The notes: generated by a model not told the origin, from the sequence alone. DNA of 64,000 bases from Steromphala cineraria (GCA_916613615.1 OU744721.1:71987060-72051059), one strand, 5' to 3'. Shown: positions 1 through 11,310, counted from the first letter of the stretch. Program-made: numbers and translations.

Positions 1-46
1 GTCGCATATGGCGGCCACGGTTGTCTAATTAGCATTGTCTCATTAG

Positions 47-149
47 GTTCTCTCGATACTCTCTCTATATCTCTCTGTCTCTTTGTCTCTTTGTCTCTTT
101 GTCCCTCCCTCCCCCTCCCTCCCTTCTTTCTTTCGCTCCCTCCCTCTCT

Positions 150-193
<44 letters not shown>
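47..193. repeat. Pyrimidine tract with CT microsatellite
   Basis: An almost pure pyrimidine tract. It starts with CTCTCTATAT and CTTTGT-type repeats, passes through CCCT blocks, and ends in an uninterrupted (TC)n run from about 152 to 193. The apparent reading frames here, rich in Arg-Glu on one strand and Leu-Ser on the other, come from the simple repeat and are not genes. Confidence 0.95.
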
Positions 194-195
<2 letters not shown>

Positions 196-1539
196 TAACA
201 CGTTTCTTTTGTTCGTCAGTGTAAATACATGGACATGTTCACCCAAACACTGCAAATTATTACATTCGGAAACTTTAAGATAATTGCAAAACATACGGAA
301 ATTGCGTCGACGCTACTCAACCAATTGATTTGTTAAAGATTATCATATTAGAAAAAATGAATTTGTTATAGAGTACCATTGCCCACCCTAGAAAAAGTGA
401 ACATTTAATTTCGTCTTGACTCATATGTTCAATAGCTAACATATGTGGGAGGTTTATATTTTGGATGAACACTCAACGATAAGATTTTGGATTGAGATGT
501 ACAGCAGGCTATGAAATGTCTCCAGTTGATTGTTTTGTACGAGTACAACCTTGTAACCACACAAATGTATTTCAAAGGGAGTAAAGCTAAATCATAGAAT
601 TAAGTCAGTTAATATATAATCTGTCCTTATTGGAAAACATGTTGCCACATGTACAAAGACAATTGCCTCAACAACCCACCTACGCTCATGCTGCAAGGAG
701 TCAAGACTTAATTATTCATGGAGTTCCAAATTAACTGATCTTAAAAACGTTTCATCGTAGACTTCAATTTTTCTTCTAAGCAATTGCTAAACATGAGTAA
801 GCTTGTTACAGATATTGAAATAAATGTGTTTACAAATTGTAGCGGTTTAATTAAAAAGAAGATTGTGTGCATCAAGCGTAAACTCAGCCATTACATTTAG
901 CCATGTGGATTTTCAGCTTTGAGTGCTATTTCAAAGTGTTTATAAATGATACTCATACCCCTTAAAGTCAAAGTTTTAGTTTGACTTTATATAATGAAAA
1001 TACAATTAAATTAAAAAAATATGCCGATGACATTTTTACAAGGTTTATTGTAATGTAAATGAAAGCTGTGAGTACAAACAACTTTGACGATAAAGTTAAT
1101 TTGTGACAAAATATATCATAAATATGTGTTTGAAGATTTTCATTGATGCCTAGAAAATTAAAATTTTAAGTAATATGTTTAGTTTCGTAAGATATTTTAG
1201 TGGCATATGATTATTTCATCTTAATCTAGCAAAACATAATGTGCATTTAAAACTAATGTCAAGGACTCCAAACTGGCGCAGGTTCTCACCGTGTTTATAA
1301 TCAAACAACCAAGCCTTTTTTAATTTTGCTATGTAAATATTACACGTAATCAATTGAAAATGATATTTTAGCGATTTGACAGAACGACTTCAACAATTCA
1401 GTCATTTATATCAATTTGTTTCGCTCATGTCGTTGATAGTAGCAGATGATATACGAATGTTACATAATCTAATTTTTAGATTTGATAAGAATCAAATAAA
1501 GTTGGTCTGTCAAATCAAAGTAAATATTTAAGAAGGATC
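194..1539. other. AT-rich DNA, nothing recognised
   Basis: No reading frame of useful length, no paired terminal repeats and no structural RNA recognised by eye. Probably intergenic or intronic. Confidence 0.6.
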
Positions 1540-1790
1540 AAAAGAAGTAGTCTTCAAAATGACATGCTGTCTTTCAATTCTTTTGTTGTTGATTGATGAA
1601 AATATTGCCCGAATTTTAAGGCTTAAAAATCTTCATGGGATGTCAGTCACTTGTCACTTTCAAAGGATTTGAATTGCAAACAATTGTCATGACAGATATG
1701 TGATGAACTGAGATCAACAATTCGTTTGTGAATTTCAGCAAATCGTTCGCGGTATTTTCTAATCAACTTACAAGAAGGGCGTAATCAATT
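1540..1790 (+). repeat. Dispersed repeat R1, copy 1 (uninterrupted)
   Basis: A noncoding segment with the anchors TTTTGTTGTTGATTGATGAA (about 1580), CTTCATGGGATGTCAGTCAC (about 1631) and a stretch near 1690 starting AATTGTCATGACAG. The same order of anchors recurs at 8900-9015 plus 11172-11310, where a LINE splits it, and more loosely at 7845-8045. This copy is the empty-site reference for that LINE insertion. No terminal inverted repeats or coding frame seen, so the element class is unknown. Confidence 0.7.
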
Positions 1791-2574
1791 GCAGTAACGG
1801 TTGTTACTGGTTGTAACTTGATTCTGATGTGTTATATTTTAACAATTAATTAATCCATTTTATACGTCCCAGTCTGAAAGCTAGAGTAACTGTATCAAAA
1901 TATCAAAGAAAGATCAATTAATGTATCATTTCCACTTCATTACCATTTTCACAATATCGAAAGAATGAAATCAACCATGCTTATCATGACCACTAAATAA
2001 TTCTTGCTCACATTCAAACCGATTTAATAATCATAAAACACCTCTTATCCAAAATTAAGATATAAGGGTAAAATGTTTCGCAAATAAAATAGCGTTTATG
2101 ATGTGATAGCCTAGTTAGAATTTTACATTCAGGAAAAGACAAATGTCACATAAACATAAGTTGTCTTTAACTTAAACCTGATTTATATCATGAAAAATTG
2201 CCACTTTACTCTTTACCGACGATGTAGTATTATCTTATGATAAAGAAGTCAAATTAGGACACTTCATTACACCTCTGACTTTCCGCTAACCATAATTAAG
2301 CAGTTGTTTATGCTGGGGATTTGCCCATTCTCTATTAATGATCCATGATCCAATCAAGCATTGTGAAATGCAATCCAAATGATGATATTCTTAACCTGCT
2401 ATGTTATTTATGTAAGGGAAACCAAACGAACTAATTAATCAATAATCGGAATTTCAATCACAAGTGTTATTTCTATTCTCTATATGATACTGGTTATAAC
2501 AAGTATCAACATCAAAAACTTTCCCTTCAAAAATATTAAGCAAGACTAAACGTTTTCTTCTTTGAGAGGCATTT
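1791..2574. other. AT-rich DNA, nothing recognised
   Basis: No supported gene or repeat. Short frames are scattered and have no family features. Confidence 0.55.
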
Positions 2575-2665
2575 TAGAAGTTTTAATGACAATTATGAAG
2601 AGGAATATACATGGATGACAACTTCTTTATTCATGGTATGCGACGTTTCGAAACAGATTTCAGCT
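2575..2665. repeat. Short dispersed repeat (CGACGTTTCG family), copy 1
   Basis: Shares the 20-mer TTCTTTGAGAGGCATTTTAG, then more loosely ATGGATRA...TTCTTTATT...ATGCGACGTTTCG, with 19765-19880. On the minus strand this reads CGAAACGTCGCAT...AATAAAGAAGTTG. That layout resembles the 3' region of some retroelements, including Penelope-like ones, but the assignment is weak. Confidence 0.4.
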
Positions 2666-4461
2666 TTCATTTATTCCATTACAGTATCCTTTCCAACCGA
2701 CAACAGTTTGAGTAGAGTAGATGGTTCTTCTTCATAATACTTCATGTATGTATTTTCACAGCATGAATTATTTTGAATATATTAGAGACACTTTAATGTA
2801 TATACCAAAATTAACTTGTGAATTTACATTGATGTTTTGAATGTTCATGCGTATGAGTAGGGTACACATTTTCAGACAATATTCTTTGCTTAACTCTTTG
2901 TCTAGTTTTGAGTTTGTTAATAAAACGTTGTTTCACCTTTCGGCTCCATGTGCCATGCTGTGTCAAGAGCTGCGATACCTTGCCGGACCTTAGGGAAATT
3001 AACACTTCGCTTTCAACAGGATTCTAACTTCTCTCTGATGAAAAGACATCCGCTTTAAATAATTAACGAGACGACTGTCTTCCAAATTATTTTTATCACA
3101 TTAAAGCTACAAAGCTTCGTATATTCAAAAATCAAAGTATCAATGCAAAAACTTGTTTATTTCTTAAGTTAATTTACTCTAACTTTACGTATTTTTGTAG
3201 ACTTGTTTAGTCTTTATGATGATCGTGATCATTATGATAAACGGTTATTGAATAAAGTTTCCTTAACTAGGTTTTCTTGATACAGTCTGAACTGTCACAT
3301 TTACATACAACTGGAAAGGATTTTAAAGGGTTTCTGATTGGCACCAAAATGTTCCTTTGATTTATTTTTTAAATTGCATTGTCCCTTTCGTTTGTAAAAT
3401 CTATATTTTTTTATATGGTATAAGCGTTTTAAACCTGAGGTTGTATTGATCAATCAAAGAAAACCACAAATTGAAATCTGAACATTTGATGTTTTGAAAA
3501 CATATAGAAGGAAGCACGCTAGGACACTATTTACATTTTGCGTTTCGAAACACTAACAAGAGAAGAAGTACAACTTCACCTTTGATACCCTAATTGCATG
3601 TCCATTGAAATGAAAGAGCTAATAGATTTTCACATTTTGATTATATGACTTATGTGATAATGCCATGCTAAAACAGAACAATTTAAAGATTTGTATAGTG
3701 AGTATAAATGCACACTATTTAATCTGTATTATGTATTATCTATTATATATACATGTACATCAGCAAGAAAGATAATGCTGCAATACATTCTAAAGTGTTA
3801 CGTAAAAGAATATACAAAAATAATTCAAAACACAATTCAAAAGCATAACTTTTGTAACATTCAAGGAGACTGATAGAAGATAAAACAATCATCCAAGAGT
3901 GTAAATCACTCAACTAACATTTCACTCTTCTTGGATAACTGCCTTAAAGTTTACTTTGTATTTTGTGTCAACTTTCAAAATATCAATGTTTGTTGCTGTT
4001 ACATGCGTATATCATCCTGAAAACTGCGATTATTGAACTGTAGAAAACAAGTTATCTTGACGTTAAAAAAATCAATAAAGCAATAAACATGCTGAAAGAT
4101 CACAAATTTAGGAATTTTTGAAATTAAAAACTATAAACGCATCCGGTCACTTTAAATGGCAATTTCCAGGCTAAAGATAGAAGGATGTTAAAAAATCTCA
4201 AATGTATGCACGCATTTGATACTACTATGATAACGATAAAGTCTAGATCACTGCAATTTCAGGAAATGAACAGCTTCAGTGGGTTCCTTTCTCTTTTACA
4301 AATACAAAGCTGCATTTTGATGATATTTTCATTTTGGAGACTGCAATGTAGTCTATAACAAAGCCCGACTAGCCCTTGTGAAGTTGATATCAACTATTTA
4401 GCTTACTATTAATAAAATTCATATGTTGGTCTTGATAATATTATATTTTATGTATACTTAA
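2666..4461. other. AT-rich DNA, nothing recognised
   Basis: Only short isolated frames, for example minus-strand 2811-3005, which is Lys/Arg-rich with no recognisable domain. No paired repeats found. Confidence 0.5.
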
Positions 4462-4676
4462 AGGGGGTCTGCAACCTGAATTTTTAACTTCCAGTGTTTT
4501 ATTAGCAGGGCCCCGAAAGAGTCGTAGATACTCAGTAGGGACGAAATCGTTTGGTTGCGAACCGCTTACAGCTGACAGCCAGTACCAAGTTTGTGTCATG
4601 TGACCCCCCTTTCCCGTCTGGATGCTCTTGTTAACGATGGTCAATGAGGTTTCACGAGCCAGGTTGTTGATCCCCT
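4462..4676. mobile_element. TTAA-flanked MITE (type 2)
   Basis: A 215 bp GC-richer island bounded by TTAA at 4458-4461 and 4677-4680. The left end reads AGGGGGTCTGCAACCTG and the right end, inverted, AGGGGATCAACAACCTG, giving an imperfect ~17 bp terminal inverted repeat. TTAA duplications are typical of piggyBac-like transposition. No transposase, so the element is nonautonomous. The 80-codon minus frame covering it is accidental. Confidence 0.75.
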
Positions 4677-4994
4677 TTAACACAGATCAGTATTATAAAA
4701 AGCTCTTGCATATGGCAAGTGTTAAATGATGTATGAACGACACTGGTTGTTGGTTCAATCATTTAAATAACTTCGTGATTACATGTCACAATAACACTGG
4801 CGTGCCCTGGTTGCGGAAAAAGGTGGTAACTGTAATCGTAACCGGAAGTCTGAATACGGATTCTACAGCAAGTTAACAAAATACAATATATTTCGTAGTC
4901 ATAAATATTCTTTTAAAACTTGAATTGATTTAAACACAAGTCAACAATTGTTCTTTTATAAAAAAAAATTTAATCATTTTAACAATATTCAAAC

Positions 4995-5160
4995 ATATAC
5001 ATTACACCACATTGATCCTGGTTTGAACAGCAAGACACCTGTCTCGTCTGAAGGAAATTATTAGTCAACTGATCCTAATGGAGATCATCCCAAATTAGAT
5101 AGTTGATCCTGGTTTGTCACGGAACTGCATTCATGCTGTTATAAATAAACGTATATGTAT
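4995..5160 (+). repeat. Dispersed repeat family A, copy 1
   Basis: Contains the family core: CTGTCTCGTCTGAAGGAAAT, ATTAGTCAACTGATCC, GAGATCATCCCAAATTAGAT, AGTTGATCCTGGTTTGTCAC, then a TGTTATAAATAAA-like tail. Six copies lie in the window in the same orientation, at 5.0, 5.4, 6.5, 15.4, 26.7 and 32.2 kb. No polymerase III boxes or clear inverted termini, so the class is unknown. Confidence 0.75.
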
Positions 5161-5344
5161 GATAATCGTTGGTGTTAATTCCGCAGCTGAATAAATTGAC
5201 TTTGTTTCAATATGATAATGAAAATGTTTTCCGTTAAGTGGATGACATTACTACGTTTTCGTTACTGAGGAAAGGAAACAAGAAATGTTGCAATAATATC
5301 AAATCACAATATTTCACTAGGATCATTGTTCTGATGCATATTTA

Positions 5345-5512
5345 TACAAATATTATACCATGACCTTGTTTCCGAACTGCAATTTATCGCCTGTCTCGTG
5401 TAGGAAATTATTAGTCAACTGATCATAAATGAGATCATCCCTTATGAGACAGTGGATCCTGTATTGTCACGGACTTGGATTCGTGTTGTGATCGATAAAT
5501 GAATGTTTGAAT
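5345..5512 (+). repeat. Dispersed repeat family A, copy 2
   Basis: Carries ATTATTAGTCAACTGATCAT, GAGATCATCCCTTATGAGAC, GTGGATCCTGTATTGTCACG and a GTGATCGATAAATG tail. It lies in direct orientation ~350 bp after copy 1, so the two could be a local tandem duplication. The preceding ~50 bp (CCTTGTTTCCGAACTGC...) also matches the family. Confidence 0.75.
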
Positions 5513-6134
5513 CGTATCAATCCCCTGATGTCATTTCATTCATAAGATCGTATAAGGTTCTCAAACTTGTATAGAATATTATCTATTTATGTAAACACTC
5601 ATCTTCAATTAAGTTCATTTTCATCGCATAATGTTGCATGTGGTTCGTTTTTCGTCAGTTAAATAGATTCTTATCAAGCTCAACTTATCCACAAATGTCA
5701 ACATGTGTAATATTGTAAATGATAATGTCTGCGGAACTTTCAATATATTAAAATATGACAAGCAAGTCAGATAGGTTACACAGTTAGAGAATATATAGGT
5801 GAGATCCGTTATGGAACACAAATACGTTTCGCATTTTGCTATATTTGAAAAAAAACAAAAAACATTTCACTAAAACGATCAATGTTATCCATACAAATCG
5901 TCTAATCTAAAGCAATAAAGTATTTGAAAATTGGCTTTTTGTCGCAAGTTGTTTTATTCAAAGAAAACGAATTCGTTTATGTATCTTACAGTTAATATTT
6001 TTCGCCGCCAAGAATAATAGAAAATTGGCAAAATCAATCAAAACCTGAACAACCCTAATGACATGAAAAGTATATCATAAAAATTATGTAATACATAAAC
6101 CTTTAACGTTTCTAGTAGTTTGTTTCATTTTTAA

Positions 6135-6355
6135 AATCCATAGGCAGAGAACAAATTATAAAGCCCATTGGCGGCCATTTTTGTGTGAACACATGTAGTT
6201 CATGCAATTTGAAAAAAAGGGAATCGCATAGATGAACTATATATATATATTTATTTATTCATTTAGTACAAATACATTGTCTTTCAATTGGAAACAATTA
6301 TTTTCATTTTTCTGACATCACTTTATATTCCCCCTTAAACGTGCTACTACCCCTT
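6135..6355 (+). mobile_element. TTAA MITE type 1, degenerate copy
   Basis: Matches the intact copy at 45361-45716 over its 3' two thirds: CCATAGGCAGAGAACAAATT, GGCGGCCATTTTTGTGTGAA, a TCTTTCAATTGGAAACAAT stretch, TCTGACATCACTTTATATTC and the terminal AACGTGCTACTACCCCT. The 5' terminus is not clear. It includes a short (TA)n tract near 6238. Nonautonomous. Confidence 0.65.
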
Positions 6356-6469
6356 CAAGAACAAATGTTTTTTTTAATTTGATGATTGTCATTAATTGTT
6401 ATTAAAAGGGTATAGATTTATTTCAAATGTATTTCCTTATATTACCATTCGTGTTCTATTCTTCAGTGT

Positions 6470-6605
6470 GCACTGAACCCATCTTCTGCCTCACCCCGAG
6501 GAAATGATTAGTCTACAGATCCCGGTGTGGATTAACCGATATTATGTGGTTGATCCTGGCTTGTCACGATACTGCAGTACTGGTGTGATCAATAACAGTA
6601 TAACT
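6470..6605 (+). repeat. Dispersed repeat family A, copy 3 (diverged)
   Basis: The most diverged copy. GAGGAAATGATTAGTCTACA, GATCCCGGTGTGGATTAACC and GTGGTTGATCCTGGCTTGTC line up with the core, followed by GTGATCAATAACAG. The TGGTTGATCCTG piece looks like the start of 18S rRNA by chance (see rejected list). Confidence 0.6.
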
Positions 6606-7844
6606 CTCTGTGATCATCCTCATACGCAGATGCTTTAGTTGTTTGATGCTTAAGAGTTCATCCACAAAGCAGTATTAAACGTTTATTCAACGCTTTTCTC
6701 TTTGCCTTTTTTTCTGGATTTTTTTTACTATACTGGAAAGTGTTGTATAGGTCATTGTAACACTCTTCAGAGGTATGCTTTTTTGCTTCGATCATGGTGT
6801 AAAGTACCTTATCACAATCGATGGCAAATTGAACAAAACATTGATCTTTACTCTATATGGTAACATGTAAACGACATGCTTATATTATCTACATTATACT
6901 TCAGAATGCATAAGTGTATATTTCGTCCATTTATAGCGAACAACTTTTATGCTTTGAGATGAAATTTTGACGTTTACATATCGGTTCATTGTGCGTTGTT
7001 TAAGACAAGACTAGATTGCTGCCCTTAAGGGATATTAAAACTTCATTTCTAAAATCATTTTCTTTTTTCTTTTGGGAATAGACGTCCTCTTTATTTAAGT
7101 AAGGGAATGTCTTTCAACTTTAATATCTTTAATGAACCTCTTAACTGTCCGGGGAATTAAGTTCAGCATAAAGTTTTAGACACTGAATAATTGAGAACCG
7201 AAACGTCGGTAATCCACAATCGTTTGATAACTTGTTTACTTTTGATTAATAATTTTATCATTTTAAAGAATCAATTAGTCTGGCGATTGCACTTTTTTGC
7301 TTTCTTAGAGATTAAATTGTATAACTACCAGTTACATGTGGAATGTGAATACGTGTATTGATTTATAAACTTAAAAACTTTATTCTAATGAACGATTTTG
7401 ATTCTGTATCTCAAATTTGTTTAAGGCAATTCCTGTGGAAATCTAAGTGTATGTAGCCATTTCTCATGCCCTTTAAAGCATGTATACGTATGTCTCGTAC
7501 ACTGTTACAAGACAAATGATATTAAGGGCTTAGTTGTGTCACATACGAGGTTTTTGTATCAATAATCAGCCCTTTTACAAGTAACAGAAGAAAATACTAT
7601 ATCCATAGAATAATAGTAAGACAGTAAAAATAGTATTCTGTTCTACTGCTCGAGCTTACTTTAAATGATTCAAGAGAAATTTCATGGCTATGAAGCAAAT
7701 TAGTACAGGATCTACGTACTGTAAGCTCTGATGAAATGTTAACTCAAAACAATAATACTGTTTCCAAAATCGTCTGGTGGTGGTTCTTTTATTTGAAAAT
7801 TTATAAATCAAGAAGATTTAAATGGGATTAGAAACAGAATCGAA
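6606..7844. other. AT-rich DNA, nothing recognised
   Basis: No gene, RNA or paired repeat that I can support. Confidence 0.5.
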
Positions 7845-8045
7845 AGGAGAAAAAGGTTCCTTCAAAGGAAAGAGTTTCTTTTGTTGTTGCTGTTGACTGA
7901 TTGGAAACTTCCTCACAGAAAGGAGTTAAAAGAATACAATTCATGGAGTGTCAATCACTTGCCGCATCAGGACAACTTGCCCATAAAACAATTCTTCCGA
8001 GGGGAATGACATGAGAGCCATATCAATCATGTTGTTCCCTTATTC
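7845..8045 (+). repeat. Dispersed repeat R1, diverged copy 2
   Basis: Shares with the other R1 copies TTCAAAGGAAAGAG, TTTTGTTGTTGCTGTTGACT, TTCATGGAGTGTCAATCACT and a following CAATTCT anchor, in the same order and orientation. It is more diverged than the copies at 1540 and 8900. Confidence 0.5.
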
Positions 8046-8899
8046 ACGTTTCAGAATTAATAAGCAATATTAAAAATATATCAATGTATGCCATCAAAAA
8101 CAGATTACATGGAAATGTAGACCGGAAACGCTAGAAATTGTTTTGGAAGTTACTTTAATTTGACTTAAAGTAAAGTTTTATTCAGTGGATATCATAAAAT
8201 ATAATGAAATATTTTCAAAGGGTTTTTGTTCAGAAGATTGACTGAGAAACAGCTAGCATGATGCGCGTTAGATTGTTCCGTAAGACAAGGTAGATAAAAG
8301 AGAGTAGACAATTTATTTTCAAAATGTTTAAATGTAAAAAGGAAAAGTCTCAACATCATAGGATCTATTAAATGTATATGGCGTTGTTGTTAAAATTTAA
8401 AATATACATCTCTTAACTTACATTGGTCTCCGAATTTAAGTTCTAATACTGTCTGTCTGTGTGCTTGTCTTTCCATTTGTCTGTCTATTATCACAGGTGT
8501 TAGAGGAAGTTCATGATGGCCTGCTGTGACCTTTCATATCAAGATTGTTAGGGAAACTTGACTGGTAGATTTAGATTATGTATACTGTATGAACAAACCT
8601 TTCATATTCTTATAAGATGTATACAAATATGTTTAGTATATGGTAGCATTGTAGTAACTTATAAACAATCACAGAGACACATCCACGATTGTCAACCTTC
8701 ATAACCGTTGACATATTTAATAATCACTTTCAGATAATGATAACACTTCAAATCAATAGCCAAATTTGTTCAACATACACTGTGCTCATGAGTACATAGG
8801 CTAGAGATAAGATGGTATCAAACATTGATAAGATGAGATGAGCAATAAAGTTACCGCCGTGGATAACAGTTTGATATAAAGCTTATATAAAAGGAAAAA

Positions 8900-9015
8900 T
8901 TCAAGGTTCAAAGGAATTCGTTTTTAAATTGACAGCTCTTCTGCCAGTTCCTTTTGTTGATGATTGATGAAATTCTCCCAAAATGCAAAAATGATTTAAG
9001 AGGCTTCATAGAATG
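8900..9015 (+). repeat. Dispersed repeat R1, copy 3, left part (split by LINE)
   Basis: TCAAGGTTCAAAGG, TTGACAGCTCTTCTGCCAGT, TTTTGTTGATGATTGATGAA and GAGGCTTCATAGAATG line up with 1540-1640. It stops at GAATG (9011-9015), which is repeated at 11172-11176 on the far side of the LINE. The rest of the repeat resumes there. Confidence 0.7.
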
Positions 9016-11171
9016 ATTTGATTTAAACATATTTATTCAAGTGAAAGGATTGGGTACAAGTTATCCAACTTAGTGAAACCCTCTCCTATGTACAGTGCTT
9101 ACATATAATATTGAAACATAATAATGCATGTTTATGTACATTGAAAATAACGAAGGATACAGGATTAAGGTATATATACATATATACAAGAGTACAGACG
9201 GGGAAATAGAGACAAAGTCACAATCTGATTTTGGTACAAGCTTAAAGAGAAAATGTTCCTAATTATCGAATCTTTCAGAGAGTGATATATATTTATGAAC
9301 TTCTCGAAAAATTATAATATTTTCATTATAAGAAAGGTCTGTGCGGCCATTTAATAATAAGTCAACATTTATAATTACTCTATTATTAAATGCTTTGCTA
9401 ATATTACAAAGCATTTGATATCTTATATTGGAATATCTAGTACATTCCATGAAAAAATGATTAGTGTTTTCAAAATCAGCTTTGCAATTGCATCCCGGGT
9501 TGTCTACAAGTCCAATTCTATAAAGATCATCGTTTAATCTACTATTTGAGTATCTCAACTGTGTATGAATTATATTGGTTTTTCTTTTACCAAATGAGAA
9601 ATACGCGGGTGCTTTAAACTTACGTTGTGATATATACGATTTGAAACTTTTAATGGAGTCAGCTTCTCTTATGTGCATTGGAAGGTTATTCCAGAGTTGT
9701 GAACATGATGGGAAGAAAGATTGACTGTAAAGAGATGTGCGTGCGTGGGACAGAGAGAGATCTCGCGAGTTTCTAAGGTTGTAATTGGTCTTAGTTTCAA
9801 CAGCCCGGGGCATGAGATCACAAAGGTACGCTGGGGCATTGTTGTTGTATATTTTATAAAATAAAGACATTTTGCGATGACTTCTTCTATCTTTTAAAGA
9901 TTGCCACCCTGTTTCAAAAAGTAATGATTCACGAGAAGCATATTTAGGAAGACCGGTTACTATTCTGGCCGCCTCAAATTGGACCTTTTCAATTTTATCT
10001 GATAAATCTAACGAACAGCCATCCCACAATTCACAAACGTATTCAAGATGGGGTCTTACAAATACTATATATATCTTATTAAGTGTTTCTCTGTTTAACA
10101 TAAACTTTAATTTTCTCATAGATGAAACCATTGAGGAAGTTGTTTTTACAATGCTGTCAATATGGTTGTTCCATTTACAATCGGATGCAAATATTATCCC
10201 AAGATGTTTGTGAGAATTTTTAAAACATACATTCTGATTTTCCAAAGTTAAGTTTAAAATTGCATTTTTATCTTTTAAACTAAATAGAACAGCTTCTGTT
10301 TTGCTGGGATTATAGGCCACAAGCCATCGTTTAGCCCAACATGATAACGTTTGGAGATTCTTATTTAGCGCATCTTGCATAAGCTTGTGATCAATTGATG
10401 ATATCCCCATTGACGTATCGTCAGCAAACAAGCGTGCAGCACAATCTAGTTCATCTGCGATATCATTTACATACACGATAAATAGGAAGGGACCCAGGAC
10501 TGATCCCTGCGGAACTCCCGCAGATAAAGTTTTTGAACTAGATAACGATCCATTTAGAAAAACCCGTTGAGTCCTACCTTTGAGATAACAATGTATCCAC
10601 TTAAGTAATCCTACACCTACACCGTAACTTCCTAGTTTATGTATCAAACCTCTGTGCCACACTCTGTCAAAGGCTTTTGAAACATCACAAAATACCATAC
10701 AATAGTCTTCCCGCTTATCTAACGCATAACAAATATTGTTATATAGCTCTATCAATTGGTGTGTTGTAGAATGTCCAGTCTGGAATCCGGATTGGTATTT
10801 GTATAACAACTTATTGTCGAGCAAGTAATTTGAAAAATATTTCAAGACAGTTCTCTCAAAAACCTTTCCCAAACAACTAATCAAGGAAATGGGTCGGTAA
10901 TTACTGCAAATGGATTTATCTCCTTTTTTATAAAGCGGCATAACGTGTGCTTCTTTCCATTTATCGGGGTATACACCTGACGATAATGATTTATTGAATA
11001 ACAAACATAAGGGTTTACTAACTGATTCCGCAATTGATTTCAAAAGTTTATGACTTAAGCGATCAGGTCCACTCGCTTTGTTTACCTGCAAGCATTTAAT
11101 GATATCAGCAATTTCACGTTCGTTTACCACGATATGATCAAGTGTACTGGTTGTACGCAATTTAAAGAAAG
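9016..11171 (-). mobile_element. 5'-truncated LINE retrotransposon (CR1/jockey-type)
   Basis: About 2.16 kb inserted into an R1 repeat. The R1 copy at 1540-1790 reads straight through the junction, and GAATG flanks both ends (9011-9015 and 11172-11176) as a 5 bp target-site duplication. In element orientation the 5' end is at 11171 and the 3' end at 9016. There is a ~240 bp 3' untranslated stretch and an AAATCAAATC-type short repeat instead of poly(A). The element lacks its first ORF and the endonuclease domain, as expected when reverse transcription stops early. The unbroken RT frame suggests a fairly young insertion. Confidence 0.85.
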
Positions 11172-11184
11172 GAATGTCAGTCAT
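9259..11184 (-). CDS. LINE reverse transcriptase, N-terminally truncated
   Basis: A 641-codon frame without stops. It encodes the polymerase that copies LINE RNA into DNA at the target site. Visible motifs: NYRPISL (95-101), SGF (132-134), FCDVSKAFDRV (165-175, catalytic Asp167), AGVPQGSVLGP (222-232) and FADDTS (253-258, catalytic Asp255/Asp256). The C-terminal third carries a Cys/His cluster, C565-x-C567...H576...C581, common near the end of CR1/jockey-group ORF2 proteins. The apurinic endonuclease domain that should precede the RT is missing. The first four codons (MTDI, 11184-11173) lie in the flanking R1 repeat and the target-site duplication; LINE sequence starts at Pro5. The Met is therefore fortuitous, and the frame is a remnant rather than a gene that could support its own movement. 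Confidence 0.9.
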   Translation of the reverse strand: MTDIPFFKLRTTSTLDHIVVNEREIADIIKCLQVNKASGPDRLSHKLLKSIAESVSKPLCLLFNKSLSSGVYPDKWKEAHVMPLYKKGDKSICSNYRPISLISCLGKVFERTVLKYFSNYLLDNKLLYKYQSGFQTGHSTTHQLIELYNNICYALDKREDYCMVFCDVSKAFDRVWHRGLIHKLGSYGVGVGLLKWIHCYLKGRTQRVFLNGSLSSSKTLSAGVPQGSVLGPFLFIVYVNDIADELDCAARLFADDTSMGISSIDHKLMQDALNKNLQTLSCWAKRWLVAYNPSKTEAVLFSLKDKNAILNLTLENQNVCFKNSHKHLGIIFASDCKWNNHIDSIVKTTSSMVSSMRKLKFMLNRETLNKIYIVFVRPHLEYVCELWDGCSLDLSDKIEKVQFEAARIVTGLPKYASRESLLFETGWQSLKDRRSHRKMSLFYKIYNNNAPAYLCDLMPRAVETKTNYNLRNSRDLSLSHARTSLYSQSFFPSCSQLWNNLPMHIREADSIKSFKSYISQRKFKAPAYFSFGKRKTNIIHTQLRYSNSRLNDDLYRIGLVDNPGCNCKADFENTNHFFMECTRYSNIRYQMLCNISKAFNNRVIINVDLLLNGRTDLSYNENIIIFREVHKYISLSERFDN

Positions 11185-11310
11185 TTGTCACTTTTAAGAG
11201 ATTTGGAATCGCAACAATTCTCGTGACAATTAAATGATGAAATTAGGTCGACAATATGTCAGTGTTCATCTTAGCAAACCTTTCGAGGCATTTTATTTTC
11301 ACTTGATATT
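11172..11310 (+). repeat. Dispersed repeat R1, copy 3, right part
   Basis: Resumes the R1 repeat after the LINE. GAATGTCAGTCATTTGTCAC, TTTGGAATCGCAACAATTCT and CGTGACAATTAAATGATGAA align with 1640-1790. Together with 8900-9015 it reconstitutes one R1 copy. Confidence 0.7.

Noticed and set aside
43..294. Arg-Glu-rich minus frame and Leu-Ser-rich plus frame over the CT tract
   Set aside because: Produced entirely by the microsatellite; no sequence outside the repeat supports a gene.
4441..4683. 80-codon minus frame in a GC-richer island
   Set aside because: The frame lies across a TTAA MITE with inverted termini; it has no domain.
6540..6560. TGGTTGATCCTG resembling the 5' end of 18S rRNA
   Set aside because: Only about 12 bases match, the rRNA does not continue, and the words belong to the family A repeat found in five other copies.
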